A stretch of DNA of 64,000 nucleotides from REEB506 sp049317545. Lineage in GTDB: Bacteria; Pseudomonadota; Alphaproteobacteria; Caulobacterales; Aquidulcibacteraceae. Made by a program: the position numbers and the translations under genes. Below, one piece after another: positions 28,738-39,363 of this stretch (positions are counted from its first letter, which is position 1; each line of letters starts with the position of its first letter). The notes under the pieces were generated by a model. The model saw only the letters and a program-made list of their open reading frames with translations, did not search any database and was not told the DNA's origin. The stretch is taken from the NCBI GenBank assembly GCA_049317545.1, contig JBMOIB010000001.1, forward strand, positions 60,634 to 124,633, read 5' to 3'.

Positions 28738-30459
28738 ATGACGACGAAAACGACCGGCGGCGCGCGCGACGCGCGCGTCCTCTGGATCATGACGGCTCTG
28801 GGCTTCGCCTCGGGGCTGCCGTTCTCCCTCCTGGTCGGCTCGCTGGGGGCTTGGCTCACCAACGCCGGCCTGAGCTTCGGCGCGATCGGCGCGCTGTCGC
28901 TCATCGCCCTCTTCTACGCGTTCAAATTCATCTGGGCGCCGGCCTTCGACTGGCTGACCCCGCCAGGGACGGCGACGCTCGGCCGCCGGCGCGTCTGGAT
29001 GGCGCTCTGCCAGGCTGTGATCATCGCCTGCCTGTTCGCGATCACCGCGATCGACCCGCGCGACAACATCGCCGCCTTCGCCGCGTTCGCCGCACTCGCG
29101 GCGTTCGCCTCCGCCTCGCAGGATATCGTGATCGACGCCTGGCGGATCGAAACCGCTTCCGACGCCGCCCCGCTCGACGATTTGTCGACGCGCTACCAGC
29201 TCGGCTACCGGCTCGCTGCGATCATGGGCGGGGCGGTGGCGTTGCTTCTCGCCGACATCTGGAAAACCGCCGCTGACGCGGCCGCCGGCTGGCAGGGGGT
29301 GTTTCTCGTCATGTCGTGCGCCATGGCGGCGTCGTTCCTGGCGACGCTTGCGGCGCCTGAGCCCCTTCTGCGGCCGCGCGCGGCCTCCACCGCGGCGGCC
29401 GACCCGGAGGCGAGCCGCATGCGTGCGATCGCCGTCGGGCCGGTCGCGATCGGGTGGGCGTGCTCCGGTCTCGCGATCCTCGGCTTCATGTTCTACTCGC
29501 TCACCGCGACCGAGCGGGTCAGCGCGGCGGCTTTCCGCGACGCCGCGACGCCTTGGATTTTGCTGGTCACCGTCGGCGCGCCGCTCGCCGTATCCTATTG
29601 GCTCGCAAGAAAGCCGGGCGCGCTCGAGGCGCCTGCAAACGCCGCCAAGTTCTCCGACGTCCTGTTCGAACGCGTGCTCGCTCCGCTCACCGATATCGTG
29701 CGGCGCTATTGGTTGTGGGCTTTGCCGGTTCTGCTTCTGGCCATGACGTACCGGATCGCCGATTCGATCTGGGGCTCTTTCGCCAACCCGTTTTACCTCT
29801 CGATCCTCCAGCACTCGAATTCCGACGTCGCCGTCGCCTCGAAAATGGTTGGCGTGTTCGCGACGCTGCTTGGCATCGCTGCAGGCGGCGCAGCGCTCGC
29901 GTTGATCGGGCGCATGCCCGCGCTGATCGTCGGCGGGGTGATCGCGGCGGGCACGAACCTGCTTTACGCCGACCTTGCGCGCGGCGGCGTCGGCGCGGAC
30001 GCGTTCCTCGCCGCGACGGGGCTTGGCGGCGTGTTCAACGCGGGGCTTTCCGGCTTCGTCGGGCTCGTGAAGGCCTCCGGCGCCACGATTTTCGACGGCG
30101 TCCAGCTCGGGCCGTCGCTGGCGCGGCTGACGGCCGTGATCCTGGCGGAAAACATCGCCGGCGGCTTCGCCAGTGCGGTGCACATCGCCTGGCTCTCCTC
30201 GATCGTGAACAAGCGGTACGCCGCCGTGCAGTATGCGCTGCTGTCCTCGCTCGCCATGTTGGTCGGCGTGGTGTTCCGGCCGCGGATCGGATCCTACATC
30301 GACGCCGCCAAGGACGGCGGTTTGGCGGCCCAGGCCGAGCGCTTCCACGACGTGTTCGTCTTCGCAACCTGGATCGGCATGGCGGCCGTCGCTTTGTGCT
30401 TCGTCGAATGGCGGCGGCAGACCATGGCGGCGAAAGCTAGCGCCGCGCCTGATCCGTGA
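28738..30459 (+). CDS. ampG: AmpG-like MFS permease (anhydromuropeptide transporter)
   Basis: A 573-residue major-facilitator protein with about 12-14 helices. The AmpG pattern is clear: GFASGLPFSLLVGSLGAWLTNAGLSFGAIG, YAFKFIWAPAFDWLTPP, GRRRVWMALCQ, ASASQDIVIDAWRIE and YQLGYRLAAI. It should import GlcNAc-anhMurNAc-peptides for cell-wall recycling. It is longer than E. coli AmpG because of extra loops between the halves (about residues 205-225) and a longer C-terminal part. GATGGAG precedes the ATG by 6 bases. The end overlaps the convergent CopC-like gene by 23 bases. Confidence 0.9.
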   Translation: MTTKTTGGARDARVLWIMTALGFASGLPFSLLVGSLGAWLTNAGLSFGAIGALSLIALFYAFKFIWAPAFDWLTPPGTATLGRRRVWMALCQAVIIACLFAITAIDPRDNIAAFAAFAALAAFASASQDIVIDAWRIETASDAAPLDDLSTRYQLGYRLAAIMGGAVALLLADIWKTAADAAAGWQGVFLVMSCAMAASFLATLAAPEPLLRPRAASTAAADPEASRMRAIAVGPVAIGWACSGLAILGFMFYSLTATERVSAAAFRDAATPWILLVTVGAPLAVSYWLARKPGALEAPANAAKFSDVLFERVLAPLTDIVRRYWLWALPVLLLAMTYRIADSIWGSFANPFYLSILQHSNSDVAVASKMVGVFATLLGIAAGGAALALIGRMPALIVGGVIAAGTNLLYADLARGGVGADAFLAATGLGGVFNAGLSGFVGLVKASGATIFDGVQLGPSLARLTAVILAENIAGGFASAVHIAWLSSIVNKRYAAVQYALLSSLAMLVGVVFRPRIGSYIDAAKDGGLAAQAERFHDVFVFATWIGMAAVALCFVEWRRQTMAAKASAAPDP

Positions 30460-30904
30460 AGCCGGCCTCTCCTTCGCAGCCGCGGATCGCGAACTGCACG
30501 TAGGACGCGACAGCGGCGCCCGACTTCGCGCGACCCCGATAGTGCAGGCGATAATGGTGCGGGACCAAAACCGGCATCGGCACGCTGATGCGCGCGCCTT
30601 CGAGCCCGGCGCCTGGCAGCGGCGTCAGGCCGCCACGACTATCGACCAGCCAAGTCGACTCCAGCCGCACCGGCTCACTGAACTGCACGACGAACGCGAA
30701 TGGACTGAAGTCGATCCATTGGCCGTCGGTCAAATTGGTCTCAATGACAGTTGGGCCGGCGCGACGCGGACCATCGGGCGAGGCCGCGGCTGGAAGGGCG
30801 CCAGCGAGCGCGAACGCCATCACGATCATCGCGGCGCCGCGCCAAAGCGACGCAAGCCCCGACGTCCGTGACGCCGTTTTCGGCCTATCGCTCGTGCGCG
30901 CCAT
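30437..30904 (-). CDS. CopC-like periplasmic protein
   Basis: A 155-residue secreted protein: signal peptide with hydrophobic core AAMIVMAFALAGALPAAASP, then a single Ig-like domain. TVIETNLTDGQWIDFSPFAFVVQFSEPVRLESTWLVDSRG resembles CopC/YcnJ domains (the SEPV strand followed by a variable-region sheet), and HYRLHYRGRAKSGAAVASYVQFAIRG matches the C-terminal strand. The N-terminal copper histidine of classic CopC is not evident, so copper binding is uncertain. An ATG six codons upstream (30922) is an alternative and would interlock with the start of the divergent SUMF1-like gene. The nearby multicopper oxidase supports a metal or oxidation role. Confidence 0.6.
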   Translation of the reverse strand: MARTSDRPKTASRTSGLASLWRGAAMIVMAFALAGALPAAASPDGPRRAGPTVIETNLTDGQWIDFSPFAFVVQFSEPVRLESTWLVDSRGGLTPLPGAGLEGARISVPMPVLVPHHYRLHYRGRAKSGAAVASYVQFAIRGCEGEAGFTDQARR

Positions 30905-30920
30905 TTGCTCATCTCGCGTC

Positions 30921-31595
30921 ATGAAGATCGAAGTCTCCGCGAAAGCACTCACGCAGCGCCTTTTGCGCGCAATCGGCATCGCGGTTCTCGGCGCCGCGTC
31001 CGCTGCCGCGGCGCCGGCGACATTCAAAGACTGCGAAAACTGCCCCGTCATGACGAACGTCCCAGGTCGTCCGATCGCAGCGGCGCAACGCGAAGTCACG
31101 GTCGCCGAGTTCGATGCGTTTCTGAGGTCAACTCAGTATCACATCGGCGTCAACTGCCGCACATTTGAAGAGGCGCGCTGGGAAGAACGCGCGCCGCGGG
31201 ATTTCCGTTCGCCGGGATTCGCCCAATCGGCGAACGACCCGGCGGTTTGCCTCACCTGGTACGATGCGCGCGCGTATGTCGCCTGGCTCAATTCCGGGGG
31301 CGCCCGATCTGGCGGCTATCGGTTGCCGACCCGCGCTGAATGGCAGGCGCTCAATGCCGCTGCAGGCGGGCTGAAACTTGAGGGTCTCGAGACCGGCGCG
31401 GCGGAATGGCTCGGCGATTGCGCACGAATCTCCACCCACCCCGCGGGCGTCTGTGTTCTGCGGGAGCGCGCCGGGCGTCATTGGGCTTCGGGCAAAGGCC
31501 TCGGCGCACCGCTCCCGACCGCGGCGCCGACGGTGCGTGACGCTGCAACCGGGGTGCGCGTCGTGAAAGATCTCCCCGCGGAGAAGCGCCAATGA
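30921..31595 (+). CDS. secreted SUMF1/formylglycine-generating-enzyme-like protein
   Basis: A 224-residue protein with a signal peptide (RAIGIAVLGAASAAAAPA) and a C-type-lectin/SUMF1-like fold: REVTVAEFDAFLRST, PAVCLTWYDARAYVAWLN, GYRLPTRAEWQAL, EWLGDC and TGVRVV. In true formylglycine-generating enzymes or EgtB the C-terminal motif is GGSW with catalytic cysteines; here the matching segment reads RERAGRHW, so catalysis is doubtful and a binding or maturation role is as likely. The ATG overlaps on the opposite strand with a possible start of the CopC-like gene. Its TGA overlaps the next start (ATGA). Confidence 0.75.
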   Translation: MKIEVSAKALTQRLLRAIGIAVLGAASAAAAPATFKDCENCPVMTNVPGRPIAAAQREVTVAEFDAFLRSTQYHIGVNCRTFEEARWEERAPRDFRSPGFAQSANDPAVCLTWYDARAYVAWLNSGGARSGGYRLPTRAEWQALNAAAGGLKLEGLETGAAEWLGDCARISTHPAGVCVLRERAGRHWASGKGLGAPLPTAAPTVRDAATGVRVVKDLPAEKRQ

Positions 31596-32092
31596 GGACG
31601 ACCTCGACTTCAGTCTTGAGTGCAGCGCTTCTCGCCGGCGCATTGCTTGGTCCGGGCGCGGCGTATGCGCGGGACGCGCCCGGCGGCGGGCCCGGCTCCT
31701 ATCCAACGCCCACCTATTCCTGCACGCGCGGCCCGGTGCGGTCTCCACCGAAAACCTTTTCGCTCTCCTATAGGCCATTCCCCGAACCGTTCGCGATGTT
31801 CGGGGCGCAAATGTCCGAAGCAGCCGAAACGCATTTGGCCGAACTTGGACTAAAGTCGGCGCCGCGAAACGTCGCAGATGTCGTGGTCACCATCCGCTAT
31901 GCGCACGCCGAAGTGGGGCGCAGACGAGGCGGCGCGCATCATGGAATTGCGTTTATGCTCGTTGGATTCTGCCCGACGACGACAGCCAACTATTTCAAAA
32001 GTAGAGCGGAACTTCTCGATCTCATCGATCGCTTCATCGACGGTCGATTGAAGGGCGACGATTCTTCTCGCAGGCCTCATATCGAACATTAG
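31592..32092 (+). CDS. small secreted protein, possibly DUF4136-like
   Basis: A 166-residue exported protein with signal peptide SVLSAALLAGALLGPGAAYA. The mature part is rich in Gly/Pro at first (PGGGPGSYPTPTY), then FSLSYRPFPEPFAMFGAQMSEAAETHLAELGLKSA and ADVVVTIRYAHAE, which vaguely resembles the strand-helix-strand of DUF4136 proteins; the match is weak. A pair of cysteines (in TYSCTRG and GFCPTT) could form a disulphide. It is translationally coupled to the SUMF1-like gene by an ATGA overlap and ends 81 bases before the multicopper oxidase, so it may belong to that export module. Confidence 0.7.
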   Translation: MRTTSTSVLSAALLAGALLGPGAAYARDAPGGGPGSYPTPTYSCTRGPVRSPPKTFSLSYRPFPEPFAMFGAQMSEAAETHLAELGLKSAPRNVADVVVTIRYAHAEVGRRRGGAHHGIAFMLVGFCPTTTANYFKSRAELLDLIDRFIDGRLKGDDSSRRPHIEH

Positions 32093-32127
32093 TCGGATTC
32101 CCCTGACGCAAGAATTTAGCTGAAAAA

Positions 32128-32143
32128 CTCACGTAATCGTGAG
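32128..32143. promoter_or_regulatory. inverted repeat CTCACG-TAAT-CGTGAG upstream of the multicopper oxidase
   Basis: A perfect 6-bp inverted repeat with a 4-base AT spacer lies 30 bases before the multicopper oxidase ATG, in the most AT-rich intergenic stretch of this locus. The size and symmetry fit an operator for a dimeric repressor or activator. It is not the CueR or CsoR consensus. It could also form a weak mRNA hairpin just upstream of the ribosome-binding site AAAGGGG. Confidence 0.45.
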
Positions 32144-32173
32144 CGAATTCACTTGCGGTAAAGGGGTAGTCAC

Positions 32174-34105
32174 ATGCAGTCGCGAAGAGAACTCGTTATC
32201 GGCGCCAGCGCTCTCACGCTGGCTGGTTTACTGGCCAAGCGCGGCGCAAACGCCGACGTTCTAATGGACGGACTGTCCGATCCGGCGCTGCAGCCGAAGT
32301 TCACCCAGATCGTTCCGAACGCGGCCGATCCGGCGTTCTTCACGCGCCCCTTCGCCGGCGCCGGCTATCAGATGCAGGTCGGCCAGGCGCGGCAATTCAC
32401 CGGGCTCGTCGGCGCGAACGGTGCGCCGGTCGGCACGACGATCTGGGGCTTTGGCCAACCGGGGCGTGCGCCGTCCTGGCCGGGCTATTCCTTCAACGTG
32501 CGCGCCAATCAGCCGATCGCGGTTCGCTGGGAGAACAAGCTCTCGGCAGGCGCTACGCCATTGCCGCATCTGCTGCCGGTCGATCGCTCGTTCCACTACG
32601 CCTATTCGCTGGCGGGCTATCAGCAATTCGACATCGCCAAGGACGGCGTCCCGTTCGTGCCGCACCTGCACGGTGGGCGTTCGACGGCGATCTTCGACGG
32701 TTTCCCCGAGGCCTTTTTCACGCCCGACTTCAAGATCAAGGGACCGGCTTGGCGCGGCCCGACCTATACCTACGACAACCGCCCTCCGGCGGGGACGCTC
32801 TGGTATCACGATCACACGCTCGGCCTGACGCGTCTCAACGTCTACGCCGGCCTCGCGGGCTTCTATTTCCTGCGCGACGCGTTCGATACGGGCTTGGCGT
32901 CCAACCCGCTCGGCCTGCCGGCCTTTCCTTATGAGCTGGCCTACGCAATTCAGGATCGGATGTTCCGCGCCAATGGCGAGCTCTTCTATCCGGGCTTGCC
33001 GGGAGATCCGTTCTGGGCCGACTACATCACCGGTCAGGGGCTCGCCGACGCCGACGTCCCGCAACCGTCCGGGCTCGCGGAATTCTTCGGCGATCATATG
33101 GTCGTCAACGGCAAGATCTGGCCGAAGGCCGATGTCGAGCCGCGGCCCTATCGACTGCGTCTGCTCAACGGCTGCGACAGCCGATTCCTCGTCGTCCAGT
33201 TCCGTGCGGTTGGCCTATCGGACACCACGCTCAACGCCGCCGGCGCGCCGATCCCGTTCCACGTGATCGGTTCCGATCAGGGGTTTGCGAGCGCAGCTAC
33301 GCAGACCGACACGCTGATCATGGGCCCAGGCGAACGCTACGACGTCATCGTCGATTTCCGCGCCGCCCGGGGCCGCCGCGTCATTGCCGCCAATATCGGG
33401 GGCGATGCGCCGTTCGGCGGCGCGTTCGGGGCCGATCTGGTTGAAGGCGAGACTTTCCCCAATCGTCAAACCGATCGCATCATGGCGTTCGATGTCACGC
33501 GCCGGCTCGCGAGCCCTTATCAGGCGTTCGATCCGACGGTGATCCGCGGCTTCTACGCCGGCAATACGCGCCGCGTGGATCGCGTGCGGAAAGTGGCCTT
33601 GTTCGAGGGGACCGACGAATTTGGCCGTATCCAGCCGATGCTCGGCGTCGCCGAACCGACGGTCAACGCGCGCGGCCAGACGGTCAACGGCGCGCTCACC
33701 TGGCACGAGCCAACCACGGAAAATCCGCGCGTTGGCGCGACCGAGGTTTGGGAAATCTATAACGCCACGGTCGATGCGCACCCGGTGCATTTGCATCTCG
33801 TCAACTTTGAGATCCTCAACCGCGAGGACTACACAGCGATGCTGATCGACCAGCCGATCACCCTGCACAATGGAACGACGGGTCTCGGCTCGCGGCTCGA
33901 AGGCGTCGCACTTTCCGGCGCGCCGGTCGCCGCCAGCGGCGTCGAAAAGGCGCCGAAGGACATGGTCACTGCGCTGCCAGGCCAGGTCACGCGGATCAAA
34001 GCGACGTTCGATCGGCCTGGGCGCTATGTCTGGCACTGCCACATCCTCAGCCATGAGGACCATGACATGATGCGCGTCATGCACGTCGGGCCCGGCGCGA
34101 CCTAG
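32174..34105 (+). CDS. Tat-exported multicopper oxidase (CotA/laccase-like)
   Basis: A 643-residue multicopper oxidase. The N-terminus has a twin-arginine signal (MQSRRELVIGASALTLAGLL). Four copper-binding segments are intact: HLHGGRS near residue 164, WYHDHTLG near 211, HPVHLHLVNF near 536 and HCHILSHEDHDMM near 620-632, the last including the type-1 Cys, His and axial Met. LLPVDRSFHYA and the long second domain resemble CotA/bilirubin-oxidase types rather than CopA with Met-rich repeats. It should oxidise phenolics, bilirubin-like or metal-ion substrates in the periplasm with reduction of oxygen to water. AAAGGGG serves as ribosome-binding site. Confidence 0.92.
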   Translation: MQSRRELVIGASALTLAGLLAKRGANADVLMDGLSDPALQPKFTQIVPNAADPAFFTRPFAGAGYQMQVGQARQFTGLVGANGAPVGTTIWGFGQPGRAPSWPGYSFNVRANQPIAVRWENKLSAGATPLPHLLPVDRSFHYAYSLAGYQQFDIAKDGVPFVPHLHGGRSTAIFDGFPEAFFTPDFKIKGPAWRGPTYTYDNRPPAGTLWYHDHTLGLTRLNVYAGLAGFYFLRDAFDTGLASNPLGLPAFPYELAYAIQDRMFRANGELFYPGLPGDPFWADYITGQGLADADVPQPSGLAEFFGDHMVVNGKIWPKADVEPRPYRLRLLNGCDSRFLVVQFRAVGLSDTTLNAAGAPIPFHVIGSDQGFASAATQTDTLIMGPGERYDVIVDFRAARGRRVIAANIGGDAPFGGAFGADLVEGETFPNRQTDRIMAFDVTRRLASPYQAFDPTVIRGFYAGNTRRVDRVRKVALFEGTDEFGRIQPMLGVAEPTVNARGQTVNGALTWHEPTTENPRVGATEVWEIYNATVDAHPVHLHLVNFEILNREDYTAMLIDQPITLHNGTTGLGSRLEGVALSGAPVAASGVEKAPKDMVTALPGQVTRIKATFDRPGRYVWHCHILSHEDHDMMRVMHVGPGAT

Positions 34106-34116
34106 GAGGGCGGCGC

Positions 34117-34209
34117 TTAGGCGACGATTTGCGCGGCCGTCGTCAGGAAAGGCGTCGCGAAGGCGGCGAACACGGCGGCGGCGACGGCGAGGGAAGCAAA
34201 GCGGATCAT
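34117..34209 (-). CDS. 30-residue hydrophobic peptide, putative
   Basis: A short ORF encoding a 30-residue peptide beginning MIRFASLAVAAAVFAAFATP and ending AAQIVA. It has one basic residue then an uninterrupted hydrophobic stretch, so it would be a membrane peptide or a bare signal sequence. A good Shine-Dalgarno (CAGGAGACC) sits about five bases before the ATG. It is antisense to nothing and occupies an otherwise empty gap between the multicopper oxidase and maeB. A CRP-like palindrome lies 72 bases upstream of its start. Coding status needs expression evidence; no homologue can be named with certainty. Confidence 0.5.
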   Translation of the reverse strand: MIRFASLAVAAAVFAAFATPFLTTAAQIVA

Positions 34210-34273
34210 GTTGGTCTCCTGTGCGGGGCCGGTTTGCTCGCCCCGATGAAGAGACACTAAGGCCGGTGGGCCG

Positions 34274-34303
34274 GCGGGGCTGTGACGCGCGTCACAGCCC
34301 CGC
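34274..34303. promoter_or_regulatory. perfect 30-base palindrome containing TGTGA-N6-TCACA (CRP/FNR-like)
   Basis: Two 15-base arms meet with no spacer. The core at 34281-34296 reads TGTGACGCGCGTCACA, exactly the E. coli CRP consensus TGTGA-N6-TCACA. It lies 5 bases beyond the maeB stop and 65 bases before the 30-residue peptide gene, both on the minus strand. It can be read either as an operator for a CRP/FNR-family regulator of the peptide gene or as the GC-rich stem of a maeB terminator; there is no U-tract next to it, which weakens the terminator reading. Confidence 0.5.
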
Positions 34304-34308
34304 GCAGC

Positions 34309-36582
<2,274 letters not shown>

Positions 36583-36716
36583 GTCTGTTCGCGCCGCCCG
36601 TCCAAAAAAGAGCGGCCACCCTAAAGCGCGTCGCGTGGGGGTCAATCAAGGCGGAGCCTCCCGCGGCTTTACGTCTGAGGCTCGCCCGCGCGGGCGCGAG
36701 CCGGTATGCAGAGCCC

Positions 36717-39353
36717 ATGGCCGATTCTGCAGAAGCGCCGGAAAAGCTCACGCCATTCATGGCCCAGTTCTTCGCTGCGAAGACCGAGCATCCGGATGCT
36801 TTGGTGTTCTTCAGAATGGGCGACTTCTACGAATTGTTCTTCGCCGACGCCGAGAAGGCCGCCGCCGCGCTCGACATCACGCTCACGAAGCGCGGCCAGC
36901 ATCAGGGCGATCCGATCCCCATGTGCGGCGTGCCGTGGCACCAGGCCGATACGTACCTCGCGCGGTTGATCCGGCAGGGCTTTCGCGTCGCTGTCGTCGA
37001 GCAGATGGAGGATCCGGCAGAGGCGCGGAAACGCGGCGCGAAATCGATCGTGCGCCGCGAGGTCGTCCGCGTCGTCACGCCAGGCACTTTGACCGACGAT
37101 GCGCTGCTCGACGCGCGCTGGTCGGCGCGCCTGGCGGCGATCGCGTTCGGGGCTGACGGCGCGGCGGTCGCCTGGGCCGACGTCTCCACCGGCGCCTTCG
37201 AAGTTGGCCCCGCGCCGCGGCTGGAGGAAACGCTCGCCGCCGTCGCGCCCGCGGAAATCCTGGTCGCTGAGCCCGATGCGGCGCGCGTTCGCGCGGCGGT
37301 CGAGGAAAGCGGTGCGGCGCTCACGGTGCGGCCCGGGCCGAAGGCCGACGCCCGTTTCGGCGCGCGGCGCGCGCGCGAGCTCTTCGAGGTTGCGACGCTC
37401 GACGGCTTTGGCGCCTTCGGCGAAGCCGAGCTCGCCGCCATTGGCCTCGTGCTGGACTACGTCGAGCTCACCCAGGCTGGCGCAGCGCCGCGCTTGAAAC
37501 CGCCGCGTCGCACCGCCGCCGGCGCTGTCATGGCGATTGATCCCGCTACGCGCGCTGCTTTGGAAATCGAGCGCTCCGCGCGCGGCGGGCGTGAAGGCTC
37601 GCTGCTCGCGGCCGTCGATCGCACGATCACCGCGGCCGGTGGGCGCCTGCTCGCCGAACGCCTTGCGCGGCCGCTGACGGACGTCGAAGCCATCCGCGTC
37701 CGGGCCGATGGCGTCGCCTATTTCCTCGGCAACCCCCGGGTTCGGGCCGACGTGCGCGCCGCGCTCAAGTCCGGCGCCGACATCGCCCGCGCCCAGACCC
37801 GGCTCGCTTTGGGTCGCGGCGGACCGCGCGATCTTTCCGCGCTGCGCGACGGTTTGCGCGCGGGGGAGACGGCCGCCGGCGCGATCGTCGACGCCCCAGC
37901 CGAAATCGCCGCCGCCGCGCGCGCCTTGACGCTCGCTCTGGCGCCCGATCTCGGCGCGCTGACGGCCCAGCTCGCGCGCGTGCTCGCCGCCGATTTGCCG
38001 GCGCTGGCGCGCGACGGCGGGTTCATCGCCGATGGCGCCGACGCGGCCCTCGATGCCGCCCGCGGTCTGCGCGACGACAGCCGCCGCATCGTCGCGGCCA
38101 TGCAGCAGGAACTCGCCGAACGCACCGGTCTGCCGCTGAAAATCAAGCACAATTCGGTTCTGGGCTATCATATCGAAGCGACGCCGAAGCAGGCTGAAGC
38201 GCTGATTGCGCCGCCCTTGTCCGCGACCTTCATCCACCGCCAGACCACCGCGACGTCCGTGCGGTTCACAACGACGGACCTTGCAGACCTCGATCGCCGG
38301 ATCGAACGCGCCGGGGCCGACGCCTTGGCGCGCGAGCTCGCGCTGTTTCAGGACCTCGCCGCCCGCGTTGCGGCGCTCGAGGCGCCTTTGCGCGCCGCCG
38401 CCGACGCGCTCGCCGCGCTCGACGTCGCGGCAGCGCTCGCCGAATGGGCCGACGAGGTTGACGCCGTGCGGCCCGAGATCGACGAAACTGGCGCGCTGAT
38501 CGCCGAGGCCGCGCGCCATCCCGTTGTCGAGCAGGCCGTTCGCCGCGAAGGAAAACCATTCACCGCCAACGATGTGCGTCTAGACGCCGATGGCCAGGCC
38601 GGGGCCCGCCTTCTGCTGGTCACCGGGCCGAACATGGCCGGCAAGAGCACCTATCTGCGCCAGATCGCGCTGCTCGCCGTGCTCGCGCAGGCCGGGTCCT
38701 TTGTCCCGGCCAAACGGCTGCGGTTGGGGGTTGTCGATCGGGTTTTTTCGCGCGTCGGCGCCTCGGATGACCTGTCGCGCGGGCGCTCGACATTCATGAT
38801 GGAAATGGTCGAGACGGCGGCGATCCTGAACCAGTCCGGCCCGCGCGCACTCGTCGTGCTGGATGAGGTGGGCCGCGGCACCGCCACTTTTGACGGCCTG
38901 GCCATCGCCTGGGCGGTCGCCGAGCATCTGCACGACGTCAATCGCTGCCGGGCGGTGTTCGCGACGCACTATCATGAGATGACGGCGCTGCCCGAACGCC
39001 TCGCCGCGGCCGCCAATGCGAGCCTGCGCGCTCGGGAATGGAAGGGCGATCTCGTCTTCCTGCACGAAGTCGCCCCCGGGCCAGCCGACCGCAGTTACGG
39101 CATCCAGGTCGCGCGTTTGGCGGGTCTCCCGCGCGTGGCCGTCGAGCGCGCCAAGGCCGTGCTCGCGCGGCTGGAAAGCGGCAAGGGCGGGCGCATGACC
39201 GGCGGCCTGGACGCCCTGCCGTTGTTCGCCGATGCGCCGCCGCCGCCTGAACCCTCCGGCGTGGAGGCGCGCCTTGCCGCCCTCGACCCCGACGCGCTGA
39301 GCCCACGCGAAGCACTCGAGGCGCTGTATGCGTTGAAGAAGCTGTTGGGTTAG
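36717..39353 (+). CDS. mutS: DNA mismatch repair protein MutS
   Basis: An 878-residue MutS. The mismatch-wedging Phe-x-Glu is in MGDFYELFFADA; domains I-IV follow with VVEQMEDP, LTDVEAIRVRADGVAYFL and the clamp; the ATPase has Walker A TGPNMAGKSTYLRQIALLA near residue 637, DDLSRGRSTFMMEM and Walker B VVLDEVGRGTATFDG, and the HTH region GIQVARLAGLPRVAVERAK. The C-terminal tail SPREALEALYALKKLL is the usual tetramerisation/MutL region. It recognises mismatches and starts repair. It diverges from maeB; a repeat element follows its stop. Confidence 0.97.
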   Translation: MADSAEAPEKLTPFMAQFFAAKTEHPDALVFFRMGDFYELFFADAEKAAAALDITLTKRGQHQGDPIPMCGVPWHQADTYLARLIRQGFRVAVVEQMEDPAEARKRGAKSIVRREVVRVVTPGTLTDDALLDARWSARLAAIAFGADGAAVAWADVSTGAFEVGPAPRLEETLAAVAPAEILVAEPDAARVRAAVEESGAALTVRPGPKADARFGARRARELFEVATLDGFGAFGEAELAAIGLVLDYVELTQAGAAPRLKPPRRTAAGAVMAIDPATRAALEIERSARGGREGSLLAAVDRTITAAGGRLLAERLARPLTDVEAIRVRADGVAYFLGNPRVRADVRAALKSGADIARAQTRLALGRGGPRDLSALRDGLRAGETAAGAIVDAPAEIAAAARALTLALAPDLGALTAQLARVLAADLPALARDGGFIADGADAALDAARGLRDDSRRIVAAMQQELAERTGLPLKIKHNSVLGYHIEATPKQAEALIAPPLSATFIHRQTTATSVRFTTTDLADLDRRIERAGADALARELALFQDLAARVAALEAPLRAAADALAALDVAAALAEWADEVDAVRPEIDETGALIAEAARHPVVEQAVRREGKPFTANDVRLDADGQAGARLLLVTGPNMAGKSTYLRQIALLAVLAQAGSFVPAKRLRLGVVDRVFSRVGASDDLSRGRSTFMMEMVETAAILNQSGPRALVVLDEVGRGTATFDGLAIAWAVAEHLHDVNRCRAVFATHYHEMTALPERLAAAANASLRAREWKGDLVFLHEVAPGPADRSYGIQVARLAGLPRVAVERAKAVLARLESGKGGRMTGGLDALPLFADAPPPPEPSGVEARLAALDPDALSPREALEALYALKKLLG

Positions 39354-39363
39354 GCGCGCCCGG

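Noticed and set aside
28231..30348. 705-codon minus-strand frame opposite the kinase and ampG
   Set aside because: Shadow frame rich in Arg/Asp/Gly; the plus-strand genes have full domain signatures.
34274..34303. classical intrinsic terminator for maeB
   Set aside because: The stem is strong but no U-run follows on the minus strand, so a Rho-independent terminator is not supported; the element is reported as a palindrome instead.
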